A stretch of 64,000 bases of DNA from Strigamia acuminata (taxonomy: Eukaryota > Arthropoda > Chilopoda > Geophilomorpha > Linotaeniidae): the NCBI GenBank assembly GCA_949358305.1, contig OX442316.1, forward strand, positions 10,850,001 through 10,914,000, in the 5' to 3' direction. The notes under the pieces are model-generated. The model made no database searches and was not told where the DNA came from. It saw nothing but the letters and a program-made list of their open reading frames with translations. Shown piece after piece: positions 27,591 to 38,057 of this stretch. Numbering within the stretch: position 1 is the first letter of the stretch; each line of letters begins with the position of its first letter. The position numbers and the translations under genes are program-made.

Positions 27591-30130
27591 TCATCTACGA
27601 AAACGATTTTTCATAAATTTCAACGTCTTCTGCATTAATGGTGCAATTTTCTTTGGAGGAGCTAAAAAAAAAAATTTAAAAAAAATTAATTAATAACAAA
27701 TATACAGAAATTTACTCAAATTAAAAAAAATACGTTTAGATCCTGATGTTCCAGCCTCTGAGTGATGTGTGTCATGAGAACCAGATGCCACGTGTCGATG
27801 TGAGATTTTGACTACCGGTGACCCAGTTTTTGGGTCATCCGACCCAGTTCCAAATTTAGCTTGTCTACGCGCGATGCTTCTCGGTGGTTTTGCCACTGTA
27901 TCCACGTATGCTAGTTTGGTTTGACGAACTGAAATTACCCAATAATAAATAACAAAGTTATTCACTTGAAAATATCGAAAATAATAATTTATATCTCACC
28001 AGGAAGCGCTTTAGCCATAGATGCCGAGATGTTCGCAGTGATGCTCTTTAATTTAGCCTCTCTTTCATCATATTTTCTCTGGAAATGTGCACAGATTCAT
28101 TAAATTTATACAAACTTGGCGAGTGTTATCTTACCAGATAAAATTCCCGCCAAGTTTCGAATTCCCCAGGCTCCTGTTTCTTAAAATCTTGTCGGCAATG
28201 CGCCATCCACAATACGTCGGTATCATCGAGCAGATACTGGTTTAAAAGAATAGAATTAATAGAATTAAAATAAATAAATAAAACAATTAGAAATTAAAAT
28301 AAAATAATTCGTTCCCCTAGGCATTATATCGAATTACGTAGATTACATGCGATAAAACCGGAAAGATTGTATTACAATATTAAAAAAAAAAAAACATTCT
28401 AATCAGCTGCCGAAAAGTAATAAACAAAAATAAACATTTACCGGATTAAAATCCTCTATTTGGTATAATTGTTGAGGCGTACATCTCAACAAAACAGGTT
28501 TTAACTGGTCATAAGGAACACCACCGGTGTACTCCAAAGCTAGAATAAAAAATAATGTTTTAGAAATATTCGCATTGTGTACATTTTCCAACATCTTACC
28601 ATCAATGTTATCTTGTAAAACCCGGATACACATTTCGTATAAACTAGAAACTTCTATATCAATTTAAAAAAAGCACGAGTGAGCTACAATAAATCGATTT
28701 TAAAAGTTATTATCATTACCACTCAAGTAATTAGTTTTGCGTCCAGAAAACACTTGCGTCCGGTTGTGTTTTGAGCTCATGAACACAGCCGTGTCTATAT
28801 CACCGAGTGAAGGTTTCTTTTTCCGTGGTGGACTGTCCATAACGGTAAATCTCATTGGCTTATAATTTGGTTGAATAGAAGGTAATGTTGATAAAATATC
28901 AACTGCACCCAACTGACAAATAAAAAAAAAAAAAATTATTTTTTAAAAAAATTAAAAACAAAAGTAAATTATTTAATTAATACCGAGGATGATGGCAAGT
29001 CGATTAAATCACTTTCTTGGAATGAAATTTTCTCAACCTGAGGAAATTTCTTTTCGGTGGATGAACTACTGCTTTCCGGTTTGGACGTCGTCTTTGAGCC
29101 ACTGGTCTTGGTTGGTTTCTGCGGAGTTGCAACGGGCGAATTTAATTTCTTTTTGCCAGACTTTCTTGTATCACCAAGTCCGAGGCAATCTTCGAAAGAC
29201 ACCATTGTCGCGTTAAATCCGTCTTCGCCAGACTTTGAAAGTCGTCTTTTTTTCGACCGACGCTTATCTTTTAATGGACTCGATCGAGAGTGTGAATTCT
29301 TCTCCGTTTTCTCCCTTTCGCTGCCGCTTTTCTTCCCTTCGTCTCGTTTGTCTTTCGTATTCACTAAAACAGTATGTTTTTTAAGTTCGACACTTTTTTC
29401 GGGTGCACTGCCATTAACACTAGACTTCTTCACATGGTTTTCCATTGTAGTTCGTTTCGATTTGGAGCTAATTGAATTAAAATCCTTATCATTATTCATG
29501 ATTAAGTTCTTTTTAAATTGAGGCAACGTTTCATTCTCTTCGCTATCATACACTGTGTAACTGTCCTCTCTCTCGACAGTAAGAGTCCTAGACACGTTTG
29601 TTGCATCCTTATCCTTCGAATCTCTCCCCGGCGTGATTTTGTTTACGTCGCAAGGCGGTTGTGTGACGATTTGTTTCCATTTTGAGTACAAAATATTGGA
29701 AATCTTGCCAATTTCGCCCGTCTTTTTCCTCAAACCACGAACGGTCTTTCCAATTCCAGTTTTCTACAAGTAAAAACAAGGTTAATATTTTATTTTTAAA
29801 ATAAAATTTAATAATAATAATAATAATATACCTGCAACAGATCAACTGATACTGACAGTTTGTTCAGTTCGTTAAGCGTAGCCAAGATCTAAAATAGAAA
29901 TGCATAATTGGAGTAATTAAGTTTTTTCTAACATTAGTTCAAAGTTAATATTAATGTAGCACTTCGATCAACTGGACATGAATGCAAAACAAACAAGATA
30001 AACATGAGACTATACTAGCTACTTGAAAGCAGTTAGTTTCTTCACATCCTGATGATTTTACCTTATTCTTATCCACTTCTCTTTCCAATTTCTTTTTCAG
30101 ATGAAGTATCCGTTCACTATTGCCGGCCAT
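27591..30130 (-). CDS. ELOA: Elongin A, transcription elongation factor subunit (complete, 10 exons)
   Basis: Elongin A is the large subunit of the nuclear Elongin (SIII) complex. It stimulates RNA polymerase II elongation and, with Elongin B/C and a cullin, can ubiquitinate stalled polymerase. Minus-strand exons: 30130-30062, 29888-29832, 29763-28984, 28912-28720, 28650-28600, 28539-28442, 28236-28135, 28078-28000, 27928-27734, 27661-27591. They give 564 residues. Residues 1 to about 75 form a TFIIS N-terminal (LW) domain, including KTGIGKTVRGLRKKTGEIGK. A long charged, Ser/Lys-rich linker with KDKRRSKKRR (likely nuclear localization) and FEDCLGLGD follows. The Elongin-A domain begins near residue 368 with SLYEMCIRV, a BC-box that binds Elongin C, then TGGVPYDQLKPVLLRCTP. 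The end, KTLKFMKNRFRR, matches family C-termini. It is shorter than vertebrate forms, mainly in the linker. The exon at 28650 has a TAGAAG tandem acceptor, so one extra residue is possible. Confidence 0.95.
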
Positions 30131-32324
30131 GTTATTTCGTGGTACAACTAAACTATTTCCGACTGATCTGATCCAAAACTACCTTGTCTAATCACCATCA
30201 CCGGTCTGACCGGACCAAACCAAAGTCAAGCAGATGCCCGCAATACGACTAGACACTGTACGACTCCTTTGCTTCCAGGAAAGAATAATGAATCAGCAAC
30301 ACTCGTGCGAAGAAAAAATAATTTGGCAAAGCTGGTTCCGCTACGTATGCAACTTATAGCGATAAATATTCTACGAACTTTAGACTGCAGTGTGGTGATT
30401 ATAGTGTGGTCAATATATGTTGATTATTTATGAAAATAAGAGATAGCTTCGCTCTGCTGAGTGCATTACGCATACCTGGCGACTGAGCACAAATTTAATG
30501 TAGGGAATCGTATCCCGGCCATCCGATCGGAAGGAAGTGCTCTCACTCAATTTTCGGAGATCTCTAAAAACTTGCTCTTGCTCTCGCTTCGGTTGAAACT
30601 GCGGCAAGATTCAAATGAGGGATAGGTCGACTGATGACGGCTATGTTTGAGCTAATAACAATATCTATCTTCATCCGATGAAAAAACTTGTTTTTTAGGT
30701 TCTTTTTCTGGTTTCTTTTTGGGATTTTATTTTTTCTGCTTTTTTTTTTCTTTTCTTTGTTTGTTTGTTTTTTAAATAAATTTTTCGGTATGGGGTATAT
30801 TTTTTTGGCAATAAAGTTTTATTTCATAAAAACTATTTCTTTATTTTAAAAAAAAAATAAAGTTCAAAAGGCTAATTGATTGCACTTGATTTAGTATCGA
30901 ATGGACATTATTCACTGATTTTTCAACATCCATTAGACAGTGGGTTGCAAAAATTAAAGTAAACATCGAGGTTCAATGGAAGCCACTTACCGTAATTTGG
31001 TGTTTTGTTTATTTTCTTTCCACAGATTGGCGACCTAATGGTGAGTGATTTTTATCGACGGATCGGCGTCCTCCAATATAAATATAAAAATTGATTCGTG
31101 TGTTTTCTATCGAATTGGTTATCGGAGGGCTTCGACCGATGAATAAATTGTACTTTTTCACAGTTGCTCTTGCGCTTCGCCAACTTTCATTTTCAACAAG
31201 TTCTATAGTCAGCTGGTTTCGTTTAGTTTAAATGAATACATTCCTAGCAAAAAAAAATGCAGTGTGTGAAAAGTATCAAGAAAAATAAACACACGGCACA
31301 CACTTCCAGAAACGGTTCATGTATAGACATCATTTGGGGAATGATTAACATTGGTAGCAGGGGCAATATTTTGTATTATGACTACCGGTACTCCATGAAT
31401 CCGATAGAAATATCAACTGAAAAACGAAGAAATTTCCAAAGTGCGTCAAATGGAAACTATACTTTTCAACTGACTACATTTTTATTGAAAACAAAATTTT
31501 GCTTTATCTACCTACAAATCAATCGTACAATATTGGCAAATATTCAAGCCAGTGAATATTACACATTATTAGTTAATGTTGTTTTAATAATAATAACTTG
31601 CTACAATTTGAAGTCGATGAGCTCGGGATTTGCAATGACAAATCAACGAATTCATTCATAAATGTAAGAATTTTAGTTATTTATGAAAAAATAATTTCAA
31701 ATAGGGTATATTAGTATATGATAATTTACATTCTAGGCTCCGAGTATTTGTCAAGTTATTACTGGTCACTGGTGTTTGTTTGAATTTTCAAGTTTTGGAG
31801 TGGGTTACTAATTACTATGCCTTATGTACGTAACCCTGCAGGCTGCATACTGGAGTGTACCAGAAGTAATAAACAGTCTACAACGACTCACATTATTTCT
31901 TATTTATAACTGCAATAAGCTAAAATACCGTACGTAAACACTCAGACCATCTCCAAAATTTGGATTTAGGGGTAGTCAAGGGTGAGGAATCGAATGGCGT
32001 TGACGGTTTTGGGGGCAAACGAAAACAGAAGCGCAAATCAAGAGATTAATGGCTGTAGGTTAAGCTGGGAATCATAGGGCCCATTGTTGTTGTCGTTGTT
32101 GTCGTCGTCGCTGGTTTTACAGTGTTAGCGGGCAGAGGGGTCAGGGAAGGGCAGGGGTAGGGGGCTCAGGGGGGGGGGGGGCAGAACCCATCCCTTTGAA
32201 TAAGAAAAGAAAAAGCACCTGCATAACAATGCTGACAGCTGAAAAATGCAATTAAATTTTTTTAATAATGAACTATATGAGAGAAATTGAAAGTAGTATA
32301 ACTGGTGGTTAATCTCCTGATTGA
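30131..32324. other. intergenic, includes Elongin A promoter side
   Basis: No gene supported. It holds T-rich runs near 30.70-30.79 kb, a GTT/GTC trinucleotide run at about 32.08-32.11 kb and a G-rich run ending in 12 or more G at about 32.17-32.18 kb. A plus-strand 134-codon frame at 31257-31661 has no recognisable domain. A possible 15-nt microexon at 31026-31040 is listed under findings. Confidence 0.4.
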
Positions 32325-33400
32325 GTGAAATAAACGTATCCGAATTTATTGCTCATTCGCAAAACATCTTTGAATCTCAACTGTGAGTGAAATAAACGTA
32401 TCCGAATTTATTGTCCAATTTTAGACAAAAAAAATGTACTGTGGTGATCCTGGTCTGTGAGATTTAAAAACTCATCCGAAATTATCGCCAACGCACAAAT
32501 ACAAGCTGAAATTGCACTGAATATGTAAAAAAAATCATCCGAATTTATCCCCCACGCACAAAAATGCATGCTGAAACTTTATTGAATATCTAAAAAACAC
32601 GTCCGAATTTATCCCCCACGCACAAATACAAGCTGATACTGCATTGTATATGTAAAAACTCATCCGAATTTATCGCCCACGCACAAATACAAGCTGAAAC
32701 TGGTCTGTGAGATTTAAAAACTCATCCGAAATTATCGCCAACGCCCAAATACTTGCTGAAACTTTATTGAATATCTAAAAAACGCATCCGAATTTATCCC
32801 CCACGCACAAATACAAGCTGAAACTGGTCTGTGAGATTTAAAAACTCATCCGAAATTATCGCCAACGCACAAATACAAGCTGAAACTGGTCTGTGAGATT
32901 TAAAAACTCATCCGAATTTATTCCCCACGCACAAATACAAGCTGATACTGCATTGTATATGTAAAAACTCATCCGAATTTATCGCCCACGCACAAATACA
33001 AGCTGAAACTGGTCTGTGAGATTTAAAAACTCATCCGAAAATATCGCCAACGCCCAAATACAAGCTGAAATTGCACTGGATATGGAAAAAAAATCATCCG
33101 AATTTATCTCCCACGCACAAATACATGCTGAAACTTTATTGAATATCTAAAAAACACATCCGAATTTATCCCACACGCACAAATACAAGCTGAAACTGGT
33201 CTGTGAAATTTAAAAACTCATCCGAAATTATCGCCAACGCACAAATACAAGCAGAAACTACTCTGAATACCTCAAAAAGTCATCCGAAAATATCGCCCAC
33301 GCACAAATAAAAGCTGAAATTGCAATGAATATCTAAAAAAGCCATCCGAATTTATCGCCCACGCACAAATACAAGCTAAAACTGGACGGAATACCTCAAA
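32325..33400. repeat. satellite of about 60-62 bp units
   Basis: The block ATCCGAATTTATCGCCCACG followed by CACAAATACAAGCTGAAACTG recurs every 59-66 bp, about 17 times here, with point differences and small indels. Variants alternate CCGAATTTATC with CCGAAATTATC. The array is interrupted by the telomere-like repeat at 33405-33572 and resumes to about 33.77 kb. Nothing suggests coding. Confidence 0.93.
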
Positions 33401-33404
33401 AACT

Positions 33405-33572
33405 CAAACCTGACCCTAACCTAACCTTAACCTAACACTAACCTAACACTAACCTAACACTAACCTAACACTAACCTAACACTAACCTAACACTAACCTA
33501 ACACTAACCTAACACTAACCTAATACTAACCTAACACTAACCTAACACTAACCTAACCCTAACCTAACTTAA
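33405..33572. repeat. telomere-like CCTAA-rich minisatellite inside the satellite
   Basis: A run of an 11-bp unit, ACCTAACACTA, repeated about ten times and flanked by CCCTAACCTAACC-type sequence. Each unit is one CCTAA (the complement of arthropod-type TTAGG) plus a CACTAA variant. The 62-bp satellite continues on both sides, so the telomere-like block arose or inserted within it. CCCTAA-like pieces at the edges could also suggest TTAGGG, so telomere type is not settled. Confidence 0.88.
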
Positions 33573-33775
33573 GGTAACTCACAAATACAAGCTGAAACTG
33601 GACTGAATATCTAAAAAAACTCATCCGAATTTATCGCCCACGCAGAAATACAAGCTTAAACTACTCTGAATACCTAAAAATCTCATCCGAATTTATTGCC
33701 CATGCACAAAACATGTTGAAACTGACCTGCGAGTCAAATAAACGTACCGGTATCCGAATTTATAACCCACTGTGC
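33573..33775. repeat. satellite of about 62 bp, continuation
   Basis: Three further diverged copies of the CATCCGAATTTAT unit follow the telomere-like block, showing that the block lies inside the array. Similarity fades toward 33.9 kb. Confidence 0.8.
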
Positions 33776-34472
33776 AAAGCTTGTTGAAACTAAACTGTAA
33801 AATATATCGCACATGATCAAAACTGGCTTTAATCTGCACAATAAATCTAAAAAACGTATTCAAACGTATCGCAGGCGTGCCAAACCTGTTGAAACTGAAC
33901 TGTGTGTAAATATAACAATACCGTACTGCATTCCTTCCATGGGCGATAAATCGGGCTTTTCCAAAGCATAATCACCACTCACTTATCAGAGGAATTTTAA
34001 CTCTTGATTCATTAAAACTTAGAAACATAGATGGCGCCACTGTTTTCCCCTCACAAACTGTCTCTGGTCACTGCTGCCATCTAGAGACGACTGAATGAAA
34101 CAATACCGTATTAAATATCTGCTTCGATGAATCCGAATTTATCGCCTACACACAAAACCTGTTTGAAACTGACATGTGAGTCAAATAAACGTGCATGAAA
34201 CAATATTGTATTGCATTGCTTCCATGAGTAATAAATCGGTCCTTTCCAAAGGATAATCACCATCAAGAGGGATTTTAACTCCTGATTCATTTCAACCTAG
34301 AAACATAGATGGCGCCACCGTTTCCAATTTCAAACTTCCTCTGGTCGCTATCGCCTTCTTCTATAGACACAACCGTATCGAATACCACCCAGATCGCTTC
34401 ATCATCTAACTCGGGCGATCTAACGTCAAATTATCCATATTTCCAACGTAATAAAATTTAAAATGGAATTAA
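33776..34472. repeat. diverged duplication, about 284 bp apart
   Basis: Sequence around 33.93-34.10 kb is repeated around 34.21-34.37 kb: CTTCCATG, GATAAATCGG or AATAAATCGG, TTTTCCAAAG/CTTTCCAAAG, AATCACCA, then AACATAGATGGCGCCAC. A degraded 62-bp satellite unit lies between (near 34.13 kb). No gene is seen. Confidence 0.75.
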
Positions 34473-35177
34473 AACAAATGGAACACTATCTCTTTTAGTC
34501 GCCATTGCACCAACGCCCCCTTCCCCTCCCATTCCGTCACAGTCCTGGGCCTGACTCTCGACCCTCACCTGACCTTCGCTTTACACATTCTAAACCTAAC
34601 TAGATTCTTAACTAGGACCGTGTACATTGTCGCTCGCATCCGCAAAGTTCTGTCCATGCGGGAGTTGACATCCTACATTAAATCCAAGGTCCAACCCGCT
34701 ATATCCTATGCTTCCCCCATCTGGAACTCAACTCCCCGCCGCTTCTTGATCCCCCTCAAGTCAGCCTACTACCGCATCCTCCGCGCCTCATATAAAATCC
34801 CACCTAGATCCCGTCTCACCCCTTACTGCAACACCCATAAACTCCTGACCCTCTCCAGCTTGCTGCGGCTGAACGACCTATCGTCTCTCGCCGATGCCAT
34901 TAGGGACCCCGGTCACCCCGCCCACTTCATTGCCCGATTCTACTTTTCCGACGCTGCCACCAGGATCACCCGCCGACACTCATTCGAGATTAACACCCGC
35001 GTCTCCACATACCGATCTAGAACATTCCCCTACCGCTTTACGAAGATGTGGAATAACCTACCGATGGTCATCCGTGCCGCCGTGCTTGACTGCGCAGCTT
35101 TTAAATGTCGTTTCCACTGCCGCCACTTTCATCGCCGCCTAAAAAACTTCCTGTTGCTCACACAATGTAATAACTAA
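34473..35177 (+). pseudogene. LINE reverse transcriptase C-terminal fragment
   Basis: The open part of the truncated LINE, about 234 codons with no start of its own. It holds the thumb/connection-like region downstream of the RT active site, with conserved leucines and a tryptophan (KMWNNLP). It lacks the catalytic aspartates, so it cannot be an active enzyme. No internal stop has yet accumulated, which suggests a fairly recent insertion. Confidence 0.8.
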
Positions 35178-35265
35178 TCACCCGCTGCTACTCAGCACCA
35201 CATTGTATTACTCCCCAGGAGTGCTTGATTTGAAATAAAATAAATAAATAAATAAATAAATAAAT
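34473..35265 (+). mobile_element. 5'-truncated LINE (non-LTR retrotransposon) fragment
   Basis: One plus-strand frame runs from about 34473 to the stop at 35175-35177. It starts NTISFSRHCTNAPFP and continues VLGLTLDPHLTF, the pattern C-terminal to the catalytic part of jockey/CR1-like reverse transcriptases. It includes the later YIKSKVQPAISYASPIWN and a basic C-terminus. The endonuclease and catalytic YxDD region are missing, as expected of 5' truncation during reverse transcription. A short 3' sequence ends in an AAAT/TAAA tail at about 35233-35264. The fragment is GC-richer than its flanks. The clade is uncertain. Confidence 0.85.
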
Positions 35266-35320
35266 ATGCTTTATTAACAACAATTTCAATCTTTTTAATA
35301 TCGCACAGAATAATATAATA

Positions 35321-35583
35321 TACCGTATTTTACCAAATAAGAGCCGCGGCTCTTATTCAAAACGGGCCCTTTAAGCCGCGGCTCCAAATCGGGGGCGGCT
35401 CCAATTCGGGGGCGGCTTTTATTTAAAATAGTGGCCAATGTCAATGTTACGTTCATTGAACGTAACATAAGCCGCGGCTACTATTCGAGGGCGGCTCTTA
35501 TTTCAAGTCGCCTGTCTTAGTCGCGGCTCTTATTCGAGGGCGGCTACAATTCGAGGGCGACTCTTATTCGGTAAAATACGGTA
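35321..35583. mobile_element. MITE with 27-bp terminal inverted repeats
   Basis: The ends are inverted copies: TACCGTATTTTACC, then (A/G)AATAAGAG(C/T)CGC, with 2 mismatches in 27. If the outermost TA is the target duplication, the element is 35323-35581 with TA on each side, as for Tc1/mariner-like elements. The body consists of repeated GCGGCTCTTATTCGAGGGCG motifs in both orientations. There is no transposase frame. The superfamily is inferred only from the TA flank. Confidence 0.78.
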
Positions 35584-35702
35584 TCTCGCAATCCCAGGCG
35601 ATGGCTTCACTGCACGGCAACCAAATCCTCCGTCTTTAGTTTCCATCCACACGACGACCGCCGCACATAATGCGAGAATTTGTGTGCTGCACTTTTTATA
35701 TT

Positions 35703-35918
35703 TGTTGGAAATCGTGTGGTTGAAATAATGCAACATCATCGTAGGGTTAAGGAAATACAAGTGATTTTATTTAGAACAATTCACAGGTTAAATATGATGA
35801 CACTTAGCCATGATTGGCTGTTACAGAATGGACGTTTCTTGGACGTATCAGCGACAGGCGCGGAACGTCCGAGCGCCCTCTCGCGACGTATTGGCGGCCG
35901 ACACACATATGTCCAACA
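35703..35918 (-). repeat. 3' LTR of the gag-only element
   Basis: 216 bp, TG...CA. By eye it is identical to 45416-45631, which implies a young insertion. It is followed internally by a purine-rich tract (minus strand, 35930-35919) that would prime plus-strand synthesis. Confidence 0.93.
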
Positions 35919-35930
35919 AATTCTCCTCTC
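35919..35930 (-). promoter_or_regulatory. polypurine tract of the gag-only element
   Basis: Read on the minus strand, GAGAGGAGAATT directly precedes the LTR. Its position and purine content fit a polypurine tract. Confidence 0.6.
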
Positions 35931-35963
35931 GGACCGTCAATACTCACACTTAATACAAATTAA

Positions 35964-36440
35964 TTACACTTTACAAATTCGATTCCTCTCAATCTTGCCA
36001 TCCGCGTTCGAAAACTTCTTCGCATTCCCTTGCTGGTTTTTTATTTTTGTAATAAAATCTTCTGTCTTACTCCGCACAGCTTTCTTTTCGTGATTCGCGC
36101 TTTCCTCGTGGCTGTTGTCGACTATCGGTGTTTTCCCGTATTTTCGGCGTCTGCGTTTTTTCTTCTTTTTGCGATTCGTTCTGATTTTACCATTTGGGGT
36201 CACGTCTTTGCTCTCGAAAATTTCGCGTTTGCTTTCTTCGTGTAGGAGCAATTTGACCGAATCGTAATTCCCACCATCTTCGTCGTGTCTCACGCCGATT
36301 CCATCGTACTTTGAACTTTGTAAGTCTGCACCGATCTTCTCTTCCAGGCTTGCAGCTTGTAAATCGCGTCCTTCTCCATCGTTCTTGGAAATTTTGTCGA
36401 GTCTATCCAATCCCGCATTAAACTCGTCTTGTGTCTTGTC
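35964..36440 (-). pseudogene. second frame of the gag-only element, distal half
   Basis: Codons from the insertion boundary (36440) to the stop at 35964 form an open frame rich in Lys, Glu and Asp, with a KKKKKRRRRK basic stretch and no recognised domain. It continues in phase with the frame at 43053-43337 when the nested element and one target copy are ignored, so the nested Copia split one reading frame. Alone, its first ATG gives 148 residues. Function unknown. Confidence 0.65.
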
Positions 36441-36739
36441 TGTTGGCCTTTTTGTTCCCCGAGATTAATTTATAGTTGCTTATACTCGATGTTTACTCTA
36501 ATGTTCGATATTTATCAGTTACTTACTTTGTAAACATCATTTTATGAATGGATCAAATGAGATCCTATATTTTGCTTTGTTTAGATTTCGTTTATCGGGT
36601 TTTAGTTCTGCCCGATTATGTATCTCGTTTTATCATTGCCTTTGTTATTACTTGCGTTTTCCTGTTTTCACCACAATGGATGCGAATAAAGCTCCCGATG
36701 CTTTTTATCATTTTGCCTCTTATTTTCAACTTTTCCACA
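36441..36739 (+). repeat. 5' LTR of the intact Copia
   Basis: 299 bp, begins TGTTGGCC and ends TTTTCCACA. It should contain promoter and transcription start. No difference from the 3' LTR was found by eye. Confidence 0.95.
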
Positions 36740-36752
36740 TGGTAGCAGAGGA
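36740..36752 (+). promoter_or_regulatory. primer binding site of the intact Copia
   Basis: TGGTAGCAGAGGA lies immediately after the 5' LTR. It resembles the TGGTATCAGAG site used by Copia elements, which pairs with an internal fragment of initiator methionine tRNA. Confidence 0.8.
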
Positions 36753-38057
36753 TATGGACTAAACATCATCTGTGAGTGCTTTTTGAGTCGAATTACTCCA
36801 TTTTTTCGAGTTGTTACAGTGATTTTCGGCCACCTCATTCGCGCTCATCGATTGCTCATTCCTGGAACAATGGCCGACCTCGTTTCTTCACGCCCGCTCA
36901 CCCGACGAATTTGATGCTTTTTCCGCAATTTCCAACGGATTTTAATGCAGAAAATTTTCGTGGGTGCTGTCCTAACCTTGTTGAAGAATCGTGGGTACTT
37001 TTTCCGATGAATTTCCGTGGATTTTCGCCGATGATCACCGCAGACGCGCCCGATCGAGATGAACCGAGTTCGCGATGATTTTCGCCGCCCGATTCGACGT
37101 TTCTCACCGTGTTTTCGTCCGAGTGCGACGGAGTTCTGCTTGTATTTAGCAGTATACGTGTTGTGCACACAATTGTGAGTACTTTTCGTGGTAATTTCTG
37201 ATTTTTTCGAGCCGATTTTCATCGTTTTTGCGCCGTAAGCCCGTGCGCATTGCGAGGATTTCCGAGTCGACATTCATCGAGATCTTCACTGTGTTTAGTG
37301 CTTTTGTGTTGTGCCAGGGATTGTTGGATTGTATGCTTGTTTTCACAAGCATTTGTGAGTACTGTCGAATTTATTTTGTGCATTTATCGTCGATTTTTCG
37401 TCGTTTTTCCGTGTTCGCCCCGGTTACGAACACGAGGCGGCCGTGTACGACGATTTTTTGAACTTTTCGACAATTTCCCAGCACACGAACATTTGTGAAC
37501 TTATTTCTAATGTTTTCATCTATTTTTCTAGCTGTTTTTCGTTGGATTATTCCCGCACGACGAGTGCGAAGCGGCTGACGATTGCCGAGGATTTTCAACG
37601 ATTTCGAAGGATTTTCGCACCCCGGTGTGCGCAACAGAGAATCTCCTGCGAATTTTGTTTAATTCGCCTCTTTTGTTTTCTTATTTTCATATTTTTCGCC
37701 TTCCCAGTCGTGAAACTTTGTGAAACTTTTGGGGGACCCGGTTTAGGATCCTGGGATTATTTTTGCAAAAGTTTAATTATTTTTGCAGATTTAATTCCTT
37801 GCCTTGGTCATTGCACTTTGACCATTGTATTTATTTTGCCGTGCCCGACAGTGGAGTATCCGGGGGCCACAGGGCCGTTAATTCCCGACAACTCCTAAAC
37901 GGCCATTGTTTAGACGGGTTAACTAGTAACCTGTATAGCCCATTCGTTGGATATCCGCCTCGAACATCGTCATCGGTTCCCAGCGCGTAATTGCATTTTT
38001 CTTTGCCACGGTTGACATTTCTCAAAGTGACACCGCTCTTCATTACCGCTCTTCGAG
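36753..38057 (+). other. long leader of the intact Copia with diverged internal repeats
   Basis: About 1.3 kb separates the primer site from the gag ATG. It contains related motifs ending TTGTGAGTAC or similar near 36.77, 37.17, 37.35 and 37.49 kb, each followed by TTTTCG-rich sequence, and many TTTCG/CGATTTT repeats. GTGAGT resembles a splice donor. Open frames here are short and overlapping on both strands, so I call no protein. Confidence 0.55.

Noticed and set aside
31257-31661. 134-codon plus-strand frame
   Set aside because: No domain, AT-driven composition, no neighbouring exon signals and no sign of conservation visible.
32325-33400. Regularly spaced repeats resembling a CRISPR array
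   Set aside because: The whole 62-bp unit is repeated with no variable spacers, and the genome is eukaryotic, so it is a satellite.
36544-36762. Hydrophobic frames inside the Copia LTRs
   Set aside because: The same frames occur in both LTRs and overlap each other; LTRs of this type are not coding.
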